Of a stretch of DNA of 64,000 nucleotides, positions 58,355-64,000 are shown one piece after another. Where the stretch lies: positions 5,194,001-5,258,000 of the forward strand of contig NZ_JAVDYB010000001.1 in NCBI RefSeq assembly GCF_031458235.1, given 5' to 3'. The position numbers were made by a program, and so were the translations under genes. Every line of letters starts with the position of its first letter. Position 1 is the stretch's first letter. The notes under the pieces are model-generated. The model made no database searches. It worked only from the letters and a program-made list of their open reading frames with translations, and had not been told where the DNA came from. Source of the stretch: Catenuloplanes atrovinosus. Lineage in GTDB: Bacteria > Actinomycetota > Actinomycetes > Mycobacteriales > Micromonosporaceae.

Positions 58355-58383
58355 GGGCGGGACGCGGAACCCGCGCCCCGCCC
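58355..58383 (-). terminator. Intercistronic hairpin between ngcE and ngcF
   Basis: 13-bp stem with one G-T wobble (GGGCGGGGCGCGG / CCGCGTCCCGCCC on the minus strand), 3-base loop, in the 61 bases between the two genes. It could act as a partial terminator or mRNA stabiliser, as is common after genes for binding proteins. Confidence 0.65.
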
Positions 58384-58391
58384 TGCCTACA

Positions 58392-59813
58392 TCAGCGGGT
58401 GAACTTCGTGATCGACGAGTCGGCCTTGATCGCGTCGGCCTTCTTCTGCATCCGCTCCGCGAACTGGTCGGCGTTCTCGCGGCCGAACATCAGCGCGTTC
58501 GTGGCGGTACGCAGCTCGGTGTCGAGCTCCTTGTACCAGCTGTCGAAGCGGTACGAGAAGACGTTCGCGCCGGCCGCCTTCAGCACCGTGGAGGCGCTGG
58601 TCAGGCCCGGTGAGAGCTGGATGCCCTCCTCCGCGCCGGCGACCGCGGTCAGCGACTTGTTCAGCTCGATGAAGCCCTTGGCGCCCGCCTTGGACAGCAT
58701 CTGGCGCGCGTACTCCATACCACCGCGGGGGTTCTTGCCCTTGGCGGAGACGAAGTACGGCTCACCCGCGGTGGCGTACAGGCCGGTGGCCGGCAGCGCG
58801 TCGGAGGCGGTCGCGGACGGGATCGGCATGACCGCGTAGTTGAAGCCCTCCGGCGTGGACGCGGACTGCTCCGCCTCCAGCCACGAGCCGGACGGGTAGA
58901 TCGCGACCTTGCCCTGGTTCTGCTGGAGCTGCACCTCGGTGTGGATCAGGCCCTCGTGCGCCTTGTCCATGTACTTGGCGCCGATCTCCGCCCACTGCGT
59001 GGCCGCGGTCTTGATGGCCGGGTGCTTCCACGCGCCGTCCGCCAGGTTGTCGATGTTCTTCAGCACGTCCGGGCCACCGATCTTGGCGGCCGTGGCCAGG
59101 ATGACCAGGTACTGGTAGTACGGCGCGTTCTTGCCGGCGTACGAGTACGGCGTCATGCCGGCGGCCTTGATCTTGTCCAGCAGCGCGGTGAAGTCGGCCC
59201 AGGTGGCCGGCACCGTCCAGCCCTTCTCCTTGAAGAGCTTCTCCGAGTACCAGAGGCCGTAGACCGTGAAGACGTAGTTCAGCACGTACGGCTTGCCGTT
59301 GTACGTGCCGGACTCGACCGTGCCGGCGACCAGCGTGTCGGAGACCTTCTTGGCCGGGTCGTCCACGGACGGCGCCGCGAACAGCTCGGACAGGTCCTGC
59401 AGCTGCCCGTCCTGGATCAGCGTGCCGAAGTCCATGTACTTGGTGCCGGAGTTGTTCACGAAGTCCGGCGGGGTGCCACCGGCGAACCGCGGCTGCAGCG
59501 TCGTCGCGATCTCCTGGGTGGCGGAGTGCTTGATCTGCGCGTTCGGGAACTTCGTCTTGTACAGCGGCTCGTGCACGTCGGTGGCGTACTTCTCGCCGTA
59601 GCCGCCGTTGAAGATGACCACCTCGAGCGGGGCCGCCGGGTCGACGCCGAGCGGGTTCTCCGCGCTCTTCTCGCCCTCCGCCTGGTCGGTCGCGCCGCCG
59701 TCGCCGCCGCCGGCGACGCAGGCGGAGAGGAAGCCCATGGCCGGGGTGGCCAGCAGGCCGGCGGCCGCGGTCCGGCGGAGCACTGTCCGGCGGGTGAGGT
59801 CGTTGTCAGACAT
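58392..59813 (-). CDS. ngcE: N-acetylglucosamine/diacetylchitobiose-binding lipoprotein
   Basis: A 473-residue lipoprotein. The N-terminus carries a twin-Arg-like RRTVLRRTAAAGLL followed by FLSACVAGG, so it may be exported by Tat and lipidated. The mature segment ENPLGVDPAAPLEVVIFNGG and LQPRFAGGTPPDFVNNSG match the NgcE family that binds N-acetylglucosamine and chitobiose in Streptomyces. It is the first gene of the ngcEFG operon. The regulator gene stops 57 bases upstream on the same strand. The intergenic part contains TTGAAACCC, similar to motifs in front of the regulator gene. Confidence 0.88.
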   Translation of the reverse strand: MSDNDLTRRTVLRRTAAAGLLATPAMGFLSACVAGGGDGGATDQAEGEKSAENPLGVDPAAPLEVVIFNGGYGEKYATDVHEPLYKTKFPNAQIKHSATQEIATTLQPRFAGGTPPDFVNNSGTKYMDFGTLIQDGQLQDLSELFAAPSVDDPAKKVSDTLVAGTVESGTYNGKPYVLNYVFTVYGLWYSEKLFKEKGWTVPATWADFTALLDKIKAAGMTPYSYAGKNAPYYQYLVILATAAKIGGPDVLKNIDNLADGAWKHPAIKTAATQWAEIGAKYMDKAHEGLIHTEVQLQQNQGKVAIYPSGSWLEAEQSASTPEGFNYAVMPIPSATASDALPATGLYATAGEPYFVSAKGKNPRGGMEYARQMLSKAGAKGFIELNKSLTAVAGAEEGIQLSPGLTSASTVLKAAGANVFSYRFDSWYKELDTELRTATNALMFGRENADQFAERMQKKADAIKADSSITKFTR

Positions 59814-59870
59814 GGTGTCGCAGCTCCTTGATGACGAACTACATACCGTTGGCGGAGGGAAGGGTTTCAA

Positions 59871-60791
59871 CTAATCTTTGCGGCCCTTGTGCCCGTCGAC
59901 TGCCCGGGCGGTGCGCTGAAAGGCCGCATGGGAACGTTCGGTGGTCCGCTGCGCGACCGCGATGTAGAGCAGGTCCAGCACGACCAGCTGCGGGTGCCGC
60001 GCGGAGAGCGCGTCCGGCCGGAACGTGGTGGCCTGCGTCGCGGTCAGCAGGACTATGTCGGCCAGCTCCGCCAGCGGTGCGCGCGGAAAACTGGTCAGGG
60101 CCACGGTGGTGGCACCGTGACTGCCGGCCTCGGCCAGCATTTCGATCGTCTCGCGGGTCTGCCCGCTGTGCGAGATGCCCAGCGCGACGTCCCCGTTCCG
60201 CATCAGCGCGGCGCTGGCCAGACCGTTGTGCACGTCGGTCCACGCCCACGCCGGCACGCCGATGCGGTGCAGGCTGAACTGAATCTCCCCGCCGACCAGC
60301 GCGCTGCCGCTGGCGCCGAAGATGTTGACCCGGTCCGCGGTGGCGATCGCCGCCGCCGCGCGCTCCACCTCGGAGAGGTCGAGCAGCGCCGCCGTGTCCT
60401 GCATGGCCCGCGTGTCCGCGGCCATGAGCTGGTCGAGAACCCGCTCCAGCGGGTCGCTCGGCTGGATCTCGCGCCCGATGTCGACCGTCCACCCGGCCGC
60501 CCGGGCGCGGCCGGTCTCGGCCGCGATGTCCAGCCGCAGGTCGGCGTACCCCTCGAAGCCCAGCGCCCGGCAGAACCGGGTCACCGTCGCCGGCGAGGTG
60601 CCGCTGCGCTCGGCCAGCTCCACGATCGTGGACCGGGCCGCGACGGCCGGGTCGGCCAGCACCTGCTCCGCGACCCGCTGCAGCGCGCCGGTGAACTCCG
60701 GCAGCCGCGAGCGCACGCGCACCAGGACGCCGCCCTCCCGCACGGAGGCATCGTGCACCGCGGTCACCGCGGCGGTGTCTACCTCCGTCAT
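59871..60791 (-). CDS. MurR/RpiR-family transcriptional regulator
   Basis: A 306-residue regulator: N-terminal HTH_6 domain (ELAERSGTSPATVTRFCRALGFEGY) and C-terminal sugar-isomerase (SIS) effector domain (NIFGASGSALVGGEIQFSLH; ALGISHSGQTRETIEML). Such proteins respond to phosphosugars, often amino-sugar phosphates. Its position just before ngcEFG suggests it controls amino-sugar uptake. Candidate operators lie in its own upstream region. Confidence 0.9.
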   Translation of the reverse strand: MTEVDTAAVTAVHDASVREGGVLVRVRSRLPEFTGALQRVAEQVLADPAVAARSTIVELAERSGTSPATVTRFCRALGFEGYADLRLDIAAETGRARAAGWTVDIGREIQPSDPLERVLDQLMAADTRAMQDTAALLDLSEVERAAAAIATADRVNIFGASGSALVGGEIQFSLHRIGVPAWAWTDVHNGLASAALMRNGDVALGISHSGQTRETIEMLAEAGSHGATTVALTSFPRAPLAELADIVLLTATQATTFRPDALSARHPQLVVLDLLYIAVAQRTTERSHAAFQRTARAVDGHKGRKD

Positions 60792-61117
60792 TAACGCGCC
60801 TCCGAAAAGAATGTTTACTGTTTGGTGGTAAAACTTCTTACTGACGCCCCCCTCGTGTCAAGACTTCGGTTGAAGTTTTCAAACCGTTACCGAGCCTGCG
60901 GTCACCGATCGTTCACACCCGCGTGCTAACGGAACCCTAAGGACTTGCATCAAGCTGCATAAACGCTGCCCACGGTGCGGTTACTGGCCGTCAGCGCGGC
61001 GCGTCGCGTCTTAACAAGATCGAAATCCATGAGGGTACGTGCGGCAACGTGGCCCTGATCGCACGGGAGTCCACGCCACCCTCCGTGAAAATCCGTCTTA
61101 CCGCGCCGGCACACGAA
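60792..61117. promoter_or_regulatory. Upstream region of the RpiR gene, with candidate operators
   Basis: About 330 bases without genes. The part 60800-60890 is much less GC-rich and contains TTGAA-GTT-TTCAA at 60870-60882, GTAA-AACTTC-TTAC at 60828-60841, and the sequence GAAGTTTT in both orientations. These are plausible RpiR sites. The rest, up to the terminator at 61118, shows nothing I can name. Confidence 0.5.
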
Positions 61118-61151
61118 AAAGCCGGCAACCCGTGATCGGGTTGCCGGCTTT
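61118..61151 (-). terminator. Intrinsic terminator of the radical SAM gene
   Basis: Perfect 14-bp stem (AAAGCCGGCAACCC / GGGTTGCCGGCTTT) with a 6-base loop; on the minus strand it continues into a T5 run. It lies just after the stop at 61169. Confidence 0.92.
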
Positions 61152-61168
61152 CGCACGGTTCGCGGCGG

Positions 61169-62506
61169 TCACACCGTCGCGGGCGTCTCCTCCGCGATCG
61201 CGGTGTCCGCCGGGAGCGTGTCCATGAACGAACTGACCGAGAAGACCGCGTTGCCGGCGCCGGGCGGGCCGTAGCCGGGCGGCGGCAGGATGCCGTTCGC
61301 GTCCATGGTCGCGCGGTACCGGTCCAGCAGCCGGATGTGGTACTCCAGCGGCGCGCCCTCCGGGTTCATCTTCCCCAGCGGCGTGGTCGGCTCCGGGCAC
61401 CAGGTGGTGAACCGCGGCAGGATGCCCCGCGACATGAAGTACTGCAGGCCCTCGCCGGTCGAGTCGATCGCCTGCTCGACGTCGCGGAAACCGCCGGGCG
61501 CGGCCATCTCGATGCCGGCCACGAAGTTCGGGATCACGTTCCGCGGGCCGAAGATCTCCGCCGAGTCGAGAATGCGGCGGTGCCATTCCTCACGGCCGAC
61601 ATAGCGCTCCTTGCCCGGGCAGTAGAGCTCGAACAACCGCTTGTCCCACACCTCGTAATTGGGGTGGTAAATGCGCACGCCGTAGTCGTAGAAACGCTGC
61701 ACGTCCGCCTTGGGAAGCGCCTGCGCCACCACCTTGCCGATCCAGCGCCCGGGGAACCGCTCCTCGATCGCCTTCGCGTACCGGCCGTAGAAGTCCGCCT
61801 CGGCCAGGCCGTCCACCTTGGAGGTGACCGAGCCGCCGGTCAGCGTGTAGGCCTTGGATGCGCCCAGCGTGTCGTACCTGTCGATGATGTCGAGCGCCTC
61901 CAGCACCTCCTGCACCGGCTTCACGCCGGTGTAGGGGCGGCCGGCCGCCTTGTGCTGGCGCCAGTTGTGGTTGATGTCGCAGTACTGACATTCCTCCTTG
62001 GCGCCGAAATACTGGCAGACCCGGAAGACGGTCAGGTAGATCAGGTAGCCCCACTGAATGGTGGGCGCCACCTCCATCACCGACTTACCGTTCCGCAGCG
62101 TGTGCCGGTAATAGTCCGGCATCGGCGGCAGGCCCACGTCCGAGATCGCGCGGCCGTCCAGGAACAGCTTCGCCCGGCCCTCCTCGTCCGCCGCGATCTT
62201 GTACGGCGACGCCGGGTTGACCCGGACGGAGACCACGGTGCGGCGCAGGCCGTACGGCCCGCCGGTCAGGATGATCTCCTCCGGCGGGCGGCGCAGCGCG
62301 GCCTCGCCCAGCTCCGGCAGTGTCCGGTGGTCGAACGAGAAGATGAAGTACGACTTGGGCTTGACCTCGCCGTCCTCCCCGTCGGTGAGCATCGAGCCGT
62401 CGAAGGCGACGCCGCCACGCAGCAGGTCCTCCTTGATCACGGCCTCTTTCGGGATGTGCGGGAACCTTGCCATCAGGTCCTCGATGACGTCGGTACGCCT
62501 ATCCAT
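61169..62506 (-). CDS. Radical SAM protein with CX8CX2C motif
   Basis: A 445-residue protein whose three closely spaced Cys (164, 173, 176; CQYFGAKEECQYC) look like a radical SAM [4Fe-4S] motif, but with spacing C-x8-C-x2-C instead of the standard C-x3-C-x2-C. Before it, WGYLIYLTVFRVC gives the typical strand; LTGGSVTSK resembles the GGE motif region and GIEMAAPGGFRDVEQAID and FTTWCPEPTTPLGKMN fit later barrel parts. It should cleave S-adenosylmethionine; the substrate is unknown. The N-terminal 150 residues form a separate domain. The ATG at 62506 has GGAG upstream. It stands alone between two terminators. Confidence 0.85.
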   Translation of the reverse strand: MDRRTDVIEDLMARFPHIPKEAVIKEDLLRGGVAFDGSMLTDGEDGEVKPKSYFIFSFDHRTLPELGEAALRRPPEEIILTGGPYGLRRTVVSVRVNPASPYKIAADEEGRAKLFLDGRAISDVGLPPMPDYYRHTLRNGKSVMEVAPTIQWGYLIYLTVFRVCQYFGAKEECQYCDINHNWRQHKAAGRPYTGVKPVQEVLEALDIIDRYDTLGASKAYTLTGGSVTSKVDGLAEADFYGRYAKAIEERFPGRWIGKVVAQALPKADVQRFYDYGVRIYHPNYEVWDKRLFELYCPGKERYVGREEWHRRILDSAEIFGPRNVIPNFVAGIEMAAPGGFRDVEQAIDSTGEGLQYFMSRGILPRFTTWCPEPTTPLGKMNPEGAPLEYHIRLLDRYRATMDANGILPPPGYGPPGAGNAVFSVSSFMDTLPADTAIAEETPATV

Positions 62507-62676
62507 CCGCGATCTCCGTCCTGCAAGTGGGTCGTGCGTCGACTCCCAGCGAGCAATTGTCCACCTGGCGCGCACCCGACTGCCAGGTGATGGTCAACAA
62601 CTCCGGTGTACCCGGGTGGGGCCAGGTTGACAAAGGCTCGGTCTCCACCTCACCATCCGTCCTCGGCGAACACCCC

Positions 62677-62700
62677 GGGGGCACTGACCGCTGTGCCCCC
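62677..62700 (-). terminator. Terminator of the AfsR-like gene
   Basis: Perfect 8-bp stem GGGGGCAC / GTGCCCCC with an 8-base loop, 13 bases after the stop of the partial gene at the window end. Confidence 0.7.
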
Positions 62701-62712
62701 TGTCACGGCGGC

Positions 62713-64000
62713 TCAGGGGGTGGGCAGCAGCGCGACCGCCGCCTCCCGGGACAGTCCGCGCCCGCGCGCCACCGCGGCCGCGAACGCCGTCTCCCCCAGC
62801 TCCGCCGCCAGCGCGTCGGTCAGCGCCGCCACGTCCATGCTCAGCCGGTCCGGCCCGCCCCGGATCGCCTCCACCGCGCCCGGCAACTCCGCCGCGTCGG
62901 CCGGCCGCCCCTCCGCCCGGCGCAGGAACGCGAGCGCCACGCCGGCCCGGGCCAGCACCGGGATGTCCGCGGACCGGATCGCGGCCGCCACCGCGCCGGG
63001 CAGCAGCGCGGCGGCCGTCTCCGGGTCCCCGCGCAGCGCCGCGATCACCGCCAGTCCGCAGTCGATCAACACGTCGACCTGCGGCGGCGCGGTCCGGGCC
63101 GCCGCCATCAGCGCCCGGGAGCGCCGCAGCTGCGCCTCGCCCCGGTCCAGGTCGCCGAGCGCGGCGAACGCGACGCCGAACGACAGGTACGCGAACGACT
63201 GCGCCCGCAGCGACCCGGACTCCGCACACTCCGCCAGCACCGCCTCGAACTCCGCGCGCGCCCGCGCCGGGCCGTCCCGGCGGGCCGCGATCAGCGCGCG
63301 CCAGATGCGCTGGTGCGCCAGGTCGTCGCTCACGTTCAGCGTGCGCAGCAGCGTGGTCGACTCGTCGAGCACGGAGAGCGCCGCGTCGAACTCGCCGGCC
63401 ACCGACAGCGCCTCGGACAGCTCGGTGAGCGACACCGCGAGCCCCAGCCGCTCGCCGAGGTCGCGGAAGATCGCGCAGGCGGTCTCCAGCTCCTCGCGCC
63501 GGCCGGCCGGGTCGCCGTCGTTCTCCCGCACGTGCGACCGGATCACGTGCATCATGGCGTGCAACCACGGATCGGGCCCGGCCAGGTGCCGCTCCATCAC
63601 CGCGAGCGCGGCCGGCGTGTCGTCCTCGAAGACCGGCAGGCCCGCCTCGATCAGCGCGATGAACGGATGCCGGTGCGCCCCGCCCAGCCCGTCCAGCACC
63701 GCACGGATCTTGGCCAGCGCCGCCGCCTGATCGATCTCGGTGAACCGCGGAAGCAGGCCCGCGACCAGCACGATCGCGCGCGCGTCGGCCGGCGCCGGGC
63801 CGGGCAGCGCGGCCGCGGCGCCGCACCACTCCAGCGCCTCGGCCTGCTTGCCGGTCACGATCCAGTACATGCACAGCGCCGCGGCCAGCCGGACCGCGGT
63901 GTCCGCGTCGCCGGCCTCCACCGCGAACCGCAGCGCCGCGATCAGGTCCGCGTGCGCGCCGTCCAGCCGGGCCAGCCACGCCAGCTGCTCCGCGCGGCGC
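62713..64000 (-). CDS. C-terminal TPR part of an AfsR/LuxR-type regulator (partial)
   Basis: The frame is open to the window edge, so the 5' end is missing. The visible 428 residues start with RRAEQLAWLARLDGAHADLI, the segment that in BTAD/NB-ARC regulators follows the ATPase and winged-helix parts, then form tandem TPR-like helices (ALCMYWIVTGKQAEALEWCG; LGLAVSLTELSEALSVAGEF; YLSFGVAFAALGDLDRGEAQ). No DNA-binding domain is in the visible part. Best read as the C-terminus of a SARP/AfsR-type or LAL-type regulator. Confidence 0.75.
   Translation of the reverse strand, partial: RRAEQLAWLARLDGAHADLIAALRFAVEAGDADTAVRLAAALCMYWIVTGKQAEALEWCGAAAALPGPAPADARAIVLVAGLLPRFTEIDQAAALAKIRAVLDGLGGAHRHPFIALIEAGLPVFEDDTPAALAVMERHLAGPDPWLHAMMHVIRSHVRENDGDPAGRREELETACAIFRDLGERLGLAVSLTELSEALSVAGEFDAALSVLDESTTLLRTLNVSDDLAHQRIWRALIAARRDGPARARAEFEAVLAECAESGSLRAQSFAYLSFGVAFAALGDLDRGEAQLRRSRALMAAARTAPPQVDVLIDCGLAVIAALRGDPETAAALLPGAVAAAIRSADIPVLARAGVALAFLRRAEGRPADAAELPGAVEAIRGGPDRLSMDVAALTDALAAELGETAFAAAVARGRGLSREAAVALLPTP

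Noticed and set aside
62594-63979. Long Arg/Gly-rich frame overlapping the AfsR-like gene
   Set aside because: Shifted frame of the TPR-containing gene; no domain can be recognised in it.

Overview
The window is very GC-rich, with strong third-position G/C bias, GTG starts and stop/start overlaps of the ATGA/GTGA type. Its content fits a filamentous actinomycete chromosome: NIT-domain sensor kinase with Roadblock protein, several Ser/Thr kinases, DUF1707, a split NgcEFG transporter, a fused TrpEG and an AfsR-like regulator. Micromonosporaceae (Actinoplanes/Catenuloplanes type) is my best guess, but only an inference. I see no tRNA, rRNA, IS transposase, phage gene or CRISPR array.

Layout. 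0-10 kb: end of a GH1 beta-glucosidase, a membrane Ser/Thr kinase, RidA-like and SDR proteins, a two-gene conservon-like signalling pair (NIT/HAMP/ATPase kinase plus Roadblock), an FGGY sugar kinase, and a ClpP-like protein lacking the catalytic triad. 10-18 kb: a NarL/DesK-type two-component system, then a tightly overlapping operon of a kinase and two extracytoplasmic binding proteins, one with a VWA domain, followed by small membrane proteins. 18-30 kb: SulP transporter fused to beta-carbonic anhydrase; fused anthranilate synthase behind a leader-peptide attenuator with tandem Trp codons; ABC-F protein; an LpqY-SugABC-like sugar importer with a UgpC/MsiK-type ATPase; Ppx/GppA. 31-41 kb: secreted C15-like protein with Cys replaced by Ser, then an alpha-glucan cluster (GH63-like glucosidase, debranching enzyme with a compositionally odd 3' end and a TTA codon, GT4 synthase, GlgB) and a DinB-fold protein. 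41.4-42.7 kb: a 1.26-kb gene-free island between convergent genes, bounded by 87-bp inverted repeats and holding three further repeat structures. 42.7-56.5 kb: a second NarL/DesK two-component system, membrane and secreted proteins, aspartate-semialdehyde dehydrogenase, a LexA paralogue next to a DNA polymerase I-like protein without a recognisable exonuclease motif. 56.5-64 kb: ngcEFG N-acetylglucosamine/chitobiose importer under an RpiR regulator, a radical SAM protein with unusual cysteine spacing, and the C-terminus of an AfsR-like TPR regulator.

The genes connect mainly through carbohydrate metabolism. The window has uptake of amino sugars and probably a disaccharide, cytoplasmic sugar phosphorylation, and synthesis and trimming of alpha-glucan. 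The ngcEFG operon has no ATPase gene, so the UgpC/MsiK-type ATPase 30 kb away could serve both importers. The most unusual items are the repeat island at 41.4-42.7 kb, the attenuator before trpEG, the ClpP-like pseudoprotease, the kinase/binding-protein/VWA operon and the radical SAM protein.
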